In this document: in pieces, positions 1 to 6,891 of the stretch
Layout of the letters: the number at the start of each line of letters is the position of its first letter
Position numbering within the stretch: position 1 is the stretch's first letter
Assembly: GCA_017546125.1 (NCBI GenBank)
Contig: JAFYXO010000024.1
Coordinates: 1 to 35,845 of the forward strand
Direction of reading: 5' to 3'
Length of the DNA: 35,845 bases
Source of the DNA: Bacteroidales bacterium
GTDB taxonomy: Bacteria; Bacteroidota; Bacteroidia; Bacteroidales; UBA932
Position numbers and translations under genes: made by a program
The notes under the pieces: generated by a model
The model's database searches: none
Told to the model about the DNA's origin: nothing
What the model saw: the letters and a program-made list of their open reading frames with translations, nothing else

Positions 1-1044
1 CGTTGTAAAATCACGTTCTGCTATCGCTTTTAACTTATCATTACCTCCCGCCTCAAGTATATGCGTATATTTGTATATGAATCGGAACCAAAAATTCAGG
101 AACTGGTCATTGATGGCATAATGCACATTCTTGTTGCTTGATTTTTCGTAGATAGGTTGCATCTTACTTATCAAGCCATACTCCTCGTTCAGGTTTTTCA
201 AGTAGCCGGACAACTCTTTTATATTAAGAGCATTTTCTAATTCATTGCGTGTATTTTTGCCTTGAGCTATAAGAGTCAGTATTGAGAAGTAGATACCATA
301 GTCTTTGCCAAATTCATCAACAAGCATATTCTTACCTTCAGACAAAAAATAGGAATCCCGCTCAAAAAACATGTCAAGCATCTTCTTCTCAGTAAACTTC
401 TTTCTGTCGATAAACAACTCAACATACTTGGCCACACCGCCAGTCAACGTATAAAGAGCCAACAAATCTGACTTTTTATAGTCAGGGCAATATTCAGACA
501 TGATTTCTTTTAGGACAGAGGGCTTAAAAGGTCTGACATGCATTGTTTCTGTCTGTCTGCCAAAAAGTGGTTGTTTCTTATCCTTAAAAATCTTATTCAT
601 CAAGGTGTTCACAGAGCCTGCCACTATCAGGTTGATGTGAGCCTTATTTTTATAGCTGTCCCATATGTTTTGCATATCGGAATAGATCGATGGATTTACT
701 CTATAGAAATCCTGGAACTCATCAATAAAAAGGTTGATATGCTGGGTCTGGGATAATTCCATGATGAATTTGAATACGGCAGCAAAAGACATTCCCTTGC
801 TATCAAGCATGGGTATGTCCAGCTTTGTACGAATCTCATCAACGAATATATCGCATAGATCGGCTTCTGCTTTACGGGCAACAAAAAAGTATAGCATTGT
901 CTTGTTCTCATAAAACTTCTTGACCATCTCGGTCTTACCAATACGACGTCTTCCCGTAATGATGGTAAATTGGGCTACCTCATGAGAGACTTCCTCAATT
1001 TCTCTAAGTTTTTCAAACTCTTGTTCTCTATCAAAAAATCTCAT
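1..1044 (-). CDS. Archaeal-type (DUF234) P-loop ATPase, C-terminus cut off by window edge
   Basis: The frame is open from the ATG at 1044 to the left edge (348 codons) with no stop, so the C-terminus lies outside. Visible motifs are Walker A GRRRIGKT (residues 31-38), Walker B LFIDEF with D108/E109, and a sensor-like IVAGS followed by a FGR segment. This order is typical of the archaeal ATPase / DUF234 family, STAND-like P-loop proteins common as single accessory genes in Bacteroidales. The C-terminal half (winged-helix-like, ending near the FLNFWFRFIYKY segment) matches that family's second domain. The cellular role of the family is poorly known; nuclease or toxin-like roles have been suggested for some members, and I do not assign one. 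Codon use is more A/T-rich than in the highly expressed genes nearby, consistent with an accessory gene. The family call is firm, the function unknown. Confidence 0.85.
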   Translation of the reverse strand, partial: MRFFDREQEFEKLREIEEVSHEVAQFTIITGRRRIGKTEMVKKFYENKTMLYFFVARKAEADLCDIFVDEIRTKLDIPMLDSKGMSFAAVFKFIMELSQTQHINLFIDEFQDFYRVNPSIYSDMQNIWDSYKNKAHINLIVAGSVNTLMNKIFKDKKQPLFGRQTETMHVRPFKPSVLKEIMSEYCPDYKKSDLLALYTLTGGVAKYVELFIDRKKFTEKKMLDMFFERDSYFLSEGKNMLVDEFGKDYGIYFSILTLIAQGKNTRNELENALNIKELSGYLKNLNEEYGLISKMQPIYEKSSNKNVHYAINDQFLNFWFRFIYKYTHILEAGGNDKLKAIAERDFTT

Positions 1045-1059
1045 AGCTACATTTTTTAT

Positions 1060-1090
1060 CGTAATACGCATTACCGTAATGATGGTTACG
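1060..1090. promoter_or_regulatory. Tandem 15-bp dyad repeat, operator-like, before the ATPase gene
   Basis: Two tandem 15-base units, 1060-1074 and 1075-1089, each start CGTAAT and end (A/G)TTAC, so every unit carries inverted half-sites. GTAATACGCATTAC (1061-1074) is palindromic except for one central pair, and CATTACCGTAATG (1069-1081) forms a perfect 6-bp dyad around one base. The site lies 16-46 bases before the ATG of the ATPase. The regular spacing suggests a dimeric repressor site. A regulatory role is inferred; no candidate regulator is adjacent. Confidence 0.5.
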
Positions 1091-1177
1091 ATGATGTAAA
1101 AGTACAAATAAAATTATCATTCGTACAATAAATCCATAGTTTTTATAGGTTTTTCAGCAAATAATAATCTCCGACTA

Positions 1178-2737
1178 TTAACCTTGCCCTTGGGATTTGA
1201 CCTCTATGGGTGCTTCCCAGCTGTTATGAGCAGTAGAGAGGAGTTTGCGTGTGAAGAGCCTCCCTTTGCTGTGGACAAAGATGTACTCCTCGTCAAACCA
1301 TATTTTCTCGACAGGACCACAAGGAAGTGTCAGTATTGCCCTTACACGACCATTCTGGTCACATACTTGGATCCCTTGATATGTGGCTACATAAAGATTG
1401 CCATTGGTATCAAAGACCATATTCCCGGTAGGGTGCTGGCTGTGATTTGATGTGTTGTGCAGCCAATAGAATCTCTGGCCGGCATATAGTGTGCCGTCGG
1501 GGCGGATTATATAGCTGATAAGCCAGTCTGAGTGTTTCTCTGATGTGACAAGAAGTCTGTTGTCAGGATAGATGGCCATATCAGGACCACCTGTTTCGAG
1601 AGTGTTCATCTTGGTCCATTTGTCTGTCTTGGCACAATAGAACCAGATACTTCCATCCGATGTAGATACATAAGCATCACCATTTGAAAGTGGTAGGGTG
1701 GTGTGGACCGGTGATTTTGCCGCTCTGGGGAGGCGTATATTCTCCCCTTTTGGATATGGGGGTGTTTGGAATGAAGCCAGCTCAAACACCTCTTCCCATT
1801 GTGATTCAGGATCAATGATCTCTTTTAGGGTCCCGTTCATAGTGGCACCTGTCTCCACTTTTCTTGGCCACCCTCTCCATAGCCAGCGCATGGCATCGGG
1901 ATAGGCAATTGTCCCATATTTGATGCTGTGTGTCCCTTTATCCCAGCGGTTCATAACTTCGTATCCTGCAAAGTTCAGGGCAGACTCCATGAGCTGGTTG
2001 TACTCCCACCAGTCACCGAAGATGTGGTTCCAGGTGTCGTTGGCGCCATCCTGAAGATAGATACGGAGGGCTTTGGGCTCTGTTTTGCGGATAAGGGCCG
2101 GGTATTCATTGCCACCGCGCATAGCCACAAATGTCCCCACTGAGCTGTATACTCTGCTGAAAAGATCGGGTCTCTCCCAAGCCACTGTAAATGCAGCAAT
2201 GCCGCTGCTGCTTGCCCCTGTTATTGCCCTGTCGTTGGGGTCTCTGGAGATTTTTATTGCCCTTCCATCCGGGGTGGTCATCATCTCCACACGTGGAATT
2301 ACCTCCTGTTCCAGGAATGTGGCAAAAACCCTGTCGGTTTTGTCGAACTCATTGCTACGGTTATAGCGTGCGACGCTGCCGTCCGGATGGTAGCATACAC
2401 CCGGATCCAGGAAAATACCGATTGTTACAGGCATCTCGCCGCTGTTTATCAAATTGTCTATCACAGTGATGGCTCCGAAAAGGTTGCCGTCAAGCCCCAC
2501 AACCAGACATGCAGGGGTGGTCCCATCATATTGTTTGGGTACGAATACCTGATACTTCCTTTTGGTCCCCGGGTATGTGAAAAGATCCTCTATCTCCCCA
2601 TCCATAACTAACCCCTTTTTGGATTCATCAAGTGGAATAGTTGCTGGGTCGGCGGGACGTTTGGAGTTGTGGACAAGCTGTCCGTACATTAGCATCGGAA
2701 GGGATGACAAAAGGGTAATAAGTATCAGCTTTTTCAT
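1178..2737 (-). CDS. Secreted esterase (Fes/feruloyl-esterase-like) with C-terminal beta-propeller
   Basis: A 519-residue protein with an N-terminal signal peptide (residues 1-19, ending MYGQ). Residues about 40-295 resemble the enterochelin esterase/putative esterase alpha/beta-hydrolase family: the nucleophile elbow is ASSSG with Ser177, followed by AWERPD, and His270 in GTHS is the likely catalytic histidine. Residues about 330-515 look like an SMP-30/gluconolactonase-type propeller, with repeated NGDAYV, NGNLYV and GIQVCD blades. Known relatives of the first domain cleave ester bonds in polysaccharide side chains or siderophores; the substrate here cannot be read from sequence. It is probably periplasmic or exported. 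The gene stands alone: upstream is the divergent trpS, downstream a same-strand ATPase 133 bases away. The start at 2737 is chosen for the signal peptide. Confidence 0.75.
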   Translation of the reverse strand: MKKLILITLLSSLPMLMYGQLVHNSKRPADPATIPLDESKKGLVMDGEIEDLFTYPGTKRKYQVFVPKQYDGTTPACLVVGLDGNLFGAITVIDNLINSGEMPVTIGIFLDPGVCYHPDGSVARYNRSNEFDKTDRVFATFLEQEVIPRVEMMTTPDGRAIKISRDPNDRAITGASSSGIAAFTVAWERPDLFSRVYSSVGTFVAMRGGNEYPALIRKTEPKALRIYLQDGANDTWNHIFGDWWEYNQLMESALNFAGYEVMNRWDKGTHSIKYGTIAYPDAMRWLWRGWPRKVETGATMNGTLKEIIDPESQWEEVFELASFQTPPYPKGENIRLPRAAKSPVHTTLPLSNGDAYVSTSDGSIWFYCAKTDKWTKMNTLETGGPDMAIYPDNRLLVTSEKHSDWLISYIIRPDGTLYAGQRFYWLHNTSNHSQHPTGNMVFDTNGNLYVATYQGIQVCDQNGRVRAILTLPCGPVEKIWFDEEYIFVHSKGRLFTRKLLSTAHNSWEAPIEVKSQGQG

Positions 2738-2756
2738 ATCTCATGTATTTGAACTA

Positions 2757-2764
2757 CAAAATTA
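2757..2764 (-). promoter_or_regulatory. -7 box (TAATTTTG) for the esterase gene
   Basis: On the minus strand this reads TAATTTTG, matching the Bacteroidota TAnnTTTG consensus, 19 bases before the esterase ATG. No TTTG -33 box is found at the usual spacing, so this is a moderate call. Confidence 0.45.
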
Positions 2765-2785
2765 AAAAATGAGTCAAACAATTAG

Positions 2786-2793
2786 TATATTTG
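2786..2793 (+). promoter_or_regulatory. -7 box (TATATTTG) for trpS
   Basis: TATATTTG matches TAnnTTTG and lies 21 bases before the trpS ATG. It overlaps the in-frame TTG at 2791, which argues against that upstream start. No good -33 box is visible. Confidence 0.55.
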
Positions 2794-2814
2794 CGCAAAT
2801 TTTCGAAAACGTAT

Positions 2815-3903
2815 ATGGGAAAGATTATTCTTACAGGTGACCGTCCTACAGGTCGTTTGCATTTGGGCCACTTTGTGGGTTCATTGGGAAGAAGGGTTGA
2901 ACTTCAGAACTCGGGCGAGTTTGAGAAGATATTCATCATGATTGCAGATGCTCAGGCATTGACAGATAACGCAGATAACCCTGAAAAAGTTCGTCAAAAC
3001 ATTATAGAGGTGGCACTCGATTACCTTTCTTGCGGTATCGACCCTACCAAAAGCACTATATTTATCCAGTCTCAGGTTCCTGAACTTTGTGAACTTTCGT
3101 TCTATTATATGAACCTGGTGACAGTATCTCGTCTTCAAAGAAATCCTACAGTAAAGACTGAGATCCAAATGAGAAATTTTGAAACCAGCATCCCTGTCGG
3201 TTTCTTCACATATCCTATCAGCCAGGCTGCTGACATTACAGCATTCAAAGCTACTACAGTGCCGGTAGGAGAGGATCAGGAGCCAATGATCGAGCAGACA
3301 CGTGAGATCGTCCGCAAGTTCAATTCTGTGTATGGTGACACATTGGTAGAGCCAGATATCCTTTTGCCAGACAACTCGGCTTGCTTGAGACTTCCAGGTA
3401 CAGATGGTAAAGCTAAGATGAGCAAGTCTTTGAATAACTGTATCTACCTTTCAGATACAGCAGAGGATGTCCGCAAGAGGGTGATGAGTATGTTTACAGA
3501 CCCTAACCATCTTCGCGTGGAGGATCCTGGTAAAGTGGAGGGCAATACCGTATTCACATACTTGGATGCATTCTGCCGTCCTGAACACTTTGCCGCTTAC
3601 TGGCCTGACTATGCAAACCTTGATGAGGTTAAGGATCACTATCGCAGAGGCGGTCTTGGTGACGTGAAGGTGAAGAAATTCCTCAATTCTATTCTACAGG
3701 AGATGCTTGAACCTATCAGAGCACGCCGAAAAGAGTTTGAAAAAGATATTCCAATGGTTTACGATATCCTCAAAAAAGGTAGCGAAGAGGCACGCGCAGT
3801 GGCAGCCGCTACACTTGCAGATGTCCGCAAATCTATGAAGATTGACTACTTCGAGGATGCTGCCCTTATTCAGGAGCAGGCACGCCGCTTCAGAGGTGAA
3901 TAA
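2815..3903 (+). CDS. trpS: Tryptophanyl-tRNA synthetase
   Basis: The 362-residue cytoplasmic enzyme charges tRNA-Trp with tryptophan using ATP. The class I signatures are clear: the HIGH-type motif is RLHLGH (residues 14-19) and the KMSKS loop is at 201-205, preceded by GTDGKA. The VPVGEDQ segment is characteristic of TrpRS. The ATG at 2815 is preferred over an in-frame TTG at 2791, because the latter overlaps the promoter box and the family begins right at the [12 protein letters not shown] strand. The length is in the normal range. The gene is monocistronic, divergent from the esterase and convergent with the SGNH hydrolase, with its intrinsic terminator only 33 bases after the stop. Confidence 0.96.
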   Translation: MGKIILTGDRPTGRLHLGHFVGSLGRRVELQNSGEFEKIFIMIADAQALTDNADNPEKVRQNIIEVALDYLSCGIDPTKSTIFIQSQVPELCELSFYYMNLVTVSRLQRNPTVKTEIQMRNFETSIPVGFFTYPISQAADITAFKATTVPVGEDQEPMIEQTREIVRKFNSVYGDTLVEPDILLPDNSACLRLPGTDGKAKMSKSLNNCIYLSDTAEDVRKRVMSMFTDPNHLRVEDPGKVEGNTVFTYLDAFCRPEHFAAYWPDYANLDEVKDHYRRGGLGDVKVKKFLNSILQEMLEPIRARRKEFEKDIPMVYDILKKGSEEARAVAAATLADVRKSMKIDYFEDAALIQEQARRFRGE

Positions 3904-3915
3904 GATTTGAATCAG

Positions 3916-4647
3916 CTATAGGACTGGTTCTTCAGAAGGTGATTTGTAGAAATCACCTTTTTTCTTTTTCAGCTCTTTGGCAAGAACCTCTATCACCATA
4001 TCTTCCAGGAATGTGAAGCCGTAGCTGGTGAAGTGTACTCCATCATAGCTGTAAGGCTTGGGGAAAGCAAAGTTCTCATCGGCAAATTTGGTGTATGAGT
4101 CGATGAATGGGATCTTGTTTTGCTGGGCGAATGCTTTAAGGCGGGCATTGCACTCCTGGATCATCTGTATAGGGTCAAGATCTTTTCTCCATGAAAATCC
4201 TGCAGAAGGGTGGATGGAGATGATGACAAAATCTATCTTGTTGTATTTTGCCAGCTGGTACATCGATTCGATGTTGTCCATTATATTGTCTACAGAGATG
4301 TATCCGAGGTTTTGTGCCACATCGTTGGTACCTCCACAGAACACCACCACTTTAGGTTTGAGTTCGATGACATCGGGTCTGAAACGGCAAAGCATTTCGG
4401 CAGTTGTCTGTCCTGAGATGCCCCTTGCAGCAAAATTGTTATTGTCGAAAAATGCAGGATGATCGCGATACCAGATCTCTGTATTGGAGTCCCCCATAAA
4501 GACTACATCCACTTTGCCTGTTTGTGTGGCATTCTTGTTTGCAAAACGTGAAAATTTGGCCCAATCTTTGGCTTGTCCGCTGGTAGTAAATGAGATAGCA
4601 AATCCAAGTACTGCTATCGCGAGAAGTGTTTTTAGTGATTTCATCAT
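3916..4647 (-). CDS. Secreted SGNH/GDSL-family hydrolase
   Basis: A 243-residue protein with an N-terminal signal peptide (residues 1-24). All four SGNH blocks are visible: GDSN at 52-55 (nucleophile Ser54), GISGQT with Gly79, GGTND with Asn108, and DGVH with Asp202 and His205. It is therefore a probable active esterase or acetylhydrolase, exported to the periplasm. Relatives include platelet-activating-factor acetylhydrolase-like and carbohydrate-acetyl esterases; the substrate is not readable. Either of two adjacent ATGs (4647, 4644) could start it. The gene is single, with the divergent tRNA cluster upstream. Its charged tail (KKKK near residue 225) overlaps the trpS terminator. Confidence 0.9.
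   Translation of the reverse strand: MMKSLKTLLAIAVLGFAISFTTSGQAKDWAKFSRFANKNATQTGKVDVVFMGDSNTEIWYRDHPAFFDNNNFAARGISGQTTAEMLCRFRPDVIELKPKVVVFCGGTNDVAQNLGYISVDNIMDNIESMYQLAKYNKIDFVIISIHPSAGFSWRKDLDPIQMIQECNARLKAFAQQNKIPFIDSYTKFADENFAFPKPYSYDGVHFTSYGFTFLEDMVIEVLAKELKKKKGDFYKSPSEEPVL
3936..3965 (+). terminator. Intrinsic terminator of trpS, inside the SGNH reading frame
   Basis: AAGGTGATTT (3936-3945), loop GTAG, AAATCACCTT (3950-3959), then a T-rich tract: a perfect 10-bp stem. It is oriented for trpS. It lies wholly inside the 3' end of the opposite-strand SGNH gene, where it encodes part of the lysine-rich C-terminal tail. Confidence 0.85.
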
Positions 4648-4666
4648 GCTGTTTGTATTGCTACCC

Positions 4667-4674
4667 CAAATGTA
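4667..4674 (-). promoter_or_regulatory. -7 box (TACATTTG) for the SGNH gene
   Basis: The minus strand reads TACATTTG, a TAnnTTTG match, 19 bases before the SGNH start. No -33 TTTG stands at the usual distance. Confidence 0.45.
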
Positions 4675-4684
4675 TTAAAAATAG

Positions 4685-4714
4685 TTTGCTATTAAAAATT
4701 AATTCTTACCTTTG
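4685..4714 (+). promoter_or_regulatory. Promoter of the tRNA-Pro genes (TTTG-N18-TACCTTTG)
   Basis: A -33 TTTG (4685-4688) and a -7 TACCTTTG (4707-4714) are separated by 18 bases, an almost ideal Bacteroidota housekeeping promoter. The first tRNA begins 11 bases after the -7 box, so the 5' leader is very short. Confidence 0.75.
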
Positions 4715-4724
4715 TGGTCCATTT

Positions 4725-4798
4725 CGGGATGTGGCGCAGTTGGCTAGCGCACCACGTTAGGGACGTGGGGGTCGGATGTTCGAGTCATCTCATCCCGA
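4725..4798 (+). tRNA. tRNA-Pro (anticodon AGG)
   Basis: The cloverleaf folds completely: acceptor CGGGATG/CATCCCG, D stem GCGC/GCGC, anticodon stem CCACG/CGTGG around loop TTAGGGA, T stem GGATG/CATCT with loop TTCGAGT, and discriminator A at 4798. The anticodon is 4759-4761, AGG, reading CCU. The C1-G72 pair and A73 are bacterial tRNA-Pro identity features. CCA is not encoded (CAC follows). A34 in a proline tRNA is unusual for bacteria; it may be deaminated to inosine or read CCU directly. Confidence 0.9.
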
Positions 4799-4801
4799 CA
4801 C

Positions 4802-4828
4802 AAGGGTGACTGAGAGGTCACCCTTTTT
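4802..4828 (+). terminator. Terminator-like hairpin between the two tRNA-Pro genes
   Basis: AAGGGTGAC (4802-4810), six-base loop, GTCACCCTT (4817-4825), then T's to 4828. The stem is a perfect 9 bp with a short T run. It sits between two tRNAs that appear to share one promoter, so it may be partial, or serve as a processing signal. Confidence 0.65.
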
Positions 4829-4835
4829 GGTATTA

Positions 4836-4908
4836 CGGAAAGTAGCGCAGTTGGTAGCGCACTACGTTCGGGACGTAGGGGTCGGGCGTTCGAATCGCCT
4901 CTTTCCGA
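4836..4908 (+). tRNA. tRNA-Pro (anticodon CGG)
   Basis: Acceptor CGGAAAG/CTTTCCG, D stem GCGC/GCGC, anticodon stem CTACG/CGTAG around loop TTCGGGA (anticodon CGG at 4869-4871, reading CCG), T stem GGGCG/CGCCT with loop TTCGAAT, discriminator A at 4908. CCA is not encoded. It closely resembles the preceding tRNA, suggesting tandem duplication and divergence. No separate promoter is visible in the 7 bases after the inter-tRNA hairpin. Confidence 0.93.
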
Positions 4909-4917
4909 CAATATAAC

Positions 4918-4953
4918 AAAGGGGCTGCCGGTAAATTTCCGTCAGCCCCTTTT
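4918..4953 (+). terminator. Intrinsic terminator after the tRNA genes
   Basis: AAAGGGGCTG (4918-4927) pairs with CAGCCCCTTT (4943-4952) and an inner CGG/CCG extends the stem; T's follow. It is strong and GC-rich, and faces the convergent MarR gene. Confidence 0.85.
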
Positions 4954-4975
4954 CTGGTTCATTTATGTTCTGATA

Positions 4976-5311
4976 TTATAGTTCAGGAATTTCCAGGATT
5001 GAGCAATCAATAGAGTTCAATACCTCTTCACCTTTAGCTGTAAGGTTGAAGTACATGTGTCTTTTGTCGTCGTGGCCAAGCTCTCTGTGAATAAGACCTT
5101 TGTCTTCTGTAGAGGAGATGATCTTGGATGTATTTGAGTGACTCAATACAAGAAGGTCACTGATCTCTCCAGATGTAATAGGCTTACTGGTCTCTTTCAA
5201 GTAGCATAAAAGCATAGCCTCGTTGAAACAAAGACCATATTTCTCATTAAATGCGTGTTCTGCATGAGAAATGGCGTGTTGGATGTCTCTAATTTTGCGC
5301 AATCTATTCAT
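4976..5311 (-). CDS. MarR-like winged-helix transcriptional regulator
   Basis: The product is 111 residues, shorter than a typical MarR protein (about 140). The central part has the winged-helix pattern: a helix starting SGEISDLLVLSH, the recognition-like helix SNTSKIISSTEDKGL, and the wing HDDKRHMYFNLTAKG, whose DxR-type turn is a MarR hallmark. It probably binds DNA as a dimer. It starts 3 bases after the stop of the exported thioredoxin gene, so the two are almost certainly one transcript. Palindromes in the shared promoter are candidate autoregulatory sites. The inducing signal is unknown; a redox link is inferred from context only. Confidence 0.8.
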   Translation of the reverse strand: MNRLRKIRDIQHAISHAEHAFNEKYGLCFNEAMLLCYLKETSKPITSGEISDLLVLSHSNTSKIISSTEDKGLIHRELGHDDKRHMYFNLTAKGEEVLNSIDCSILEIPEL

Positions 5312-5314
5312 AAT

Positions 5315-5776
5315 TTATTTTTTTAGTAAGATTTCATCGATAAGTTTTTTGAATTCGGCTTTACCCATCGCCCCTTGTGCCACTTGAGGGTTCCCCTCCA
5401 TAGGTGCAAATACGATAGTAGGGATGGATCTGATGCCGAAAGCTGCAGAGAGTTCCTGCTCTTTTTCTGTATTGACTTTATATATTACAATGCTGTCTCC
5501 ATACTCAGCTGCGAGCTCTTCGAGGATAGGTGCCACCATCTTGCAGGGGCCACACCAGCTGGCATAAAAGTCTATAATGGCAGGCTTGTCGCCCAGATAT
5601 TTCCATTCAGTGGGATTTGCCTCGTAATTCACTACCTTTTGTAGGAATTGCTCTTTATTTATCTCTATAGTTTTCATTTTAATCTCCTTTTGTTTATTGC
5701 TTTGACCATTGGCGCAAGCTGAAAACCCAACCATCAAAATCAAGCCAATGATAATGTTTCTAATCATAACGTTCAA
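5315..5776 (-). CDS. Exported thioredoxin-family lipoprotein
   Basis: The 153-residue protein begins with a lipoprotein-type signal (hydrophobic segment IIIGLILMVG, then FSAC with the likely lipidated Cys at residue 20). The mature part is a thioredoxin fold with the active site WCGPC in FYASWCGPCKMVAP, and the conserved cis-proline in IRSIPTIV. It probably acts in the periplasm as a disulfide reductant or oxidant; Bacteroides species are known to export such thioredoxins. An in-frame ATG at 5767 would leave the signal nearly unchanged. It is the first gene of a two-gene operon with the MarR-like regulator. Confidence 0.9.
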   Translation of the reverse strand: MNVMIRNIIIGLILMVGFSACANGQSNKQKEIKMKTIEINKEQFLQKVVNYEANPTEWKYLGDKPAIIDFYASWCGPCKMVAPILEELAAEYGDSIVIYKVNTEKEQELSAAFGIRSIPTIVFAPMEGNPQVAQGAMGKAEFKKLIDEILLKK

Positions 5777-5780
5777 TTTA

Positions 5781-5792
5781 TAGAAGCTTCTA
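5781..5792. promoter_or_regulatory. Perfect 12-bp palindrome TAGAAGCTTCTA in the thioredoxin leader
   Basis: TAGAAGCTTCTA is fully self-complementary and lies between the -7 box and the thioredoxin start codon. Its position is that of a repressor site, and the operon encodes a MarR-like protein. Binding is inferred. Confidence 0.5.
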
Positions 5793-5805
5793 ATTTATTC
5801 TTCTG

Positions 5806-5837
5806 CAAAAATATAATGAAATTTCTAAATAAACAAA
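5806..5837 (-). promoter_or_regulatory. Promoter of the thioredoxin-MarR operon (TTTG-N20-TATTTTTG)
   Basis: On the minus strand a -33 TTTG (5834-5837) and a -7 TATTTTTG (5806-5813) are 20 bases apart, a good Bacteroidota promoter. It is flanked by the palindromes at 5781-5792 and 5835-5853. Confidence 0.7.
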
Positions 5838-5853
5838 TTTCTATAGGAAATTT
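5835..5853. promoter_or_regulatory. Inverted repeat AAATTTC-N5-GAAATTT at the thioredoxin -33 region
   Basis: Perfect 7-bp arms around TATAG overlap the -33 element. A further AAATTTCTA copy is visible at 5821-5827 (ATTTCTA) in direct orientation. It could be a second operator, though A/T-rich sequence makes chance palindromes more likely. Confidence 0.35.
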
Positions 5854-5861
5854 TCAAACAA

Positions 5862-5893
5862 AATTTAAGGTGCCTCGATTGAAGCACCTTAAA
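5862..5893 (-). terminator. Terminator of the permease-ROK kinase operon
   Basis: TTAAGGTGC (5865-5873) pairs with GCACCTTAA (5884-5892), a perfect 9-bp stem just after the ROK stop codon; on the minus strand it is followed by ATTTTG. The T tract is short. Confidence 0.7.
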
Positions 5894-5915
5894 GCGATAT
5901 TATTTCTATGATAAA

Positions 5916-6887
5916 CTATAGTTCCCAACCAAGGGCGCTTGCTCCCAGAATGGCTGCATCTGAATCCTTAAGCTGTGAAAACTCCACTTTTACTTTGTCT
6001 TTCCAGATACTTACCACATTCTTATTCATGCTCTCAATGATAGGCTTCTCGATGAACTCTCGTGAGCGGGCCAATCCTCCGAACAGAATAATGGCCTCAG
6101 GGGCGCTGAAAGCGATGAAGTTTGCAAAGGCTTCACCCAAAAGATTTGCTGTAAAGTCGAAGATCTCAAGTGCAAGCTTGTCACCTTTCTTGGCAGCATC
6201 ATATACATCTTTTGATGATATTTTATCAGTTGGAACCTCTCTTAGAAGAGAAGGTGTGTCGTCTTTTTGAAGCCACTCTACAGCTGTGCGTGCAACACCG
6301 ATAGCCGATGTATACGCTTCAAGACAACCTTTAAGACCGCAGCTGCACTGTCTTCCGTCACGGATAGAGATGGTATGACCAAGTTCTCCTGCAAATCCGT
6401 CGTGTCCGTAAACAACTTTTCCGTCGATCACGATACCGCTGCCCACACCTGTACCAAGTGTGATCATGATGAAGTTTTTCATACCTCTGGCTGCTCCGTA
6501 TGTCATCTCTCCGATGGCTGCAGCATTGGCGTCGTTGGTCATAGCTACAGGGAGACCAAGCCTTTCACTTACGATCTTTGCAAAATCTATATAGATACCA
6601 TTGCCCTCTGAGTCTCTGCCCCAGGTAAGGTTGGCTGCACATTCTATGGTACCTTTATAATAGTTGGCATTTGGTGCACCGATGCCAAGACCTTTGATTT
6701 TCTCTTTTCCACCCACCTGGCTTACCAATGATTCGACAGCAGCTGTGAGGTCATCTATATATTCTGTCAGTGTAGGCTGGAGTGAGGTGATGACTGTCTG
6801 GCACAAGATGTTGCCTTGTGCATCCACTACACCAAGTTTTGAGGATTGAGCACCTATATCTATACCTACTACGAGTGATTTTTCCAT
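5916..6887 (-). CDS. ROK-family sugar kinase (glucokinase-like)
   Basis: A 323-residue cytoplasmic kinase that phosphorylates a hexose with ATP. The N-terminal phosphate-binding loop is GIDIGAQSSK (D10), the catalytic Asp is D119 in TNDANAA, and a second ATP-binding segment is GTGVGSG (146-152). ROK signature residues E168/H171 (GELGH) and the zinc-binding cysteines C181, C183 and C188 (CSCGLKGC) are all present, so it is likely active. Glucose is the commonest substrate for this architecture, but N-acetylglucosamine, mannose or fructose are possible. It starts 4 bases after the stop of an MFS sugar permease, which makes a transport-plus-kinase operon. Confidence 0.92.
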   Translation of the reverse strand: MEKSLVVGIDIGAQSSKLGVVDAQGNILCQTVITSLQPTLTEYIDDLTAAVESLVSQVGGKEKIKGLGIGAPNANYYKGTIECAANLTWGRDSEGNGIYIDFAKIVSERLGLPVAMTNDANAAAIGEMTYGAARGMKNFIMITLGTGVGSGIVIDGKVVYGHDGFAGELGHTISIRDGRQCSCGLKGCLEAYTSAIGVARTAVEWLQKDDTPSLLREVPTDKISSKDVYDAAKKGDKLALEIFDFTANLLGEAFANFIAFSAPEAIILFGGLARSREFIEKPIIESMNKNVVSIWKDKVKVEFSQLKDSDAAILGASALGWEL

Positions 6888-6891
6888 AATA

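Noticed and set aside
2791-2814. Upstream TTG start for trpS
   Set aside because: It overlaps the TATATTTG promoter box and adds eight residues not seen in the family; the ATG at 2815 fits better.
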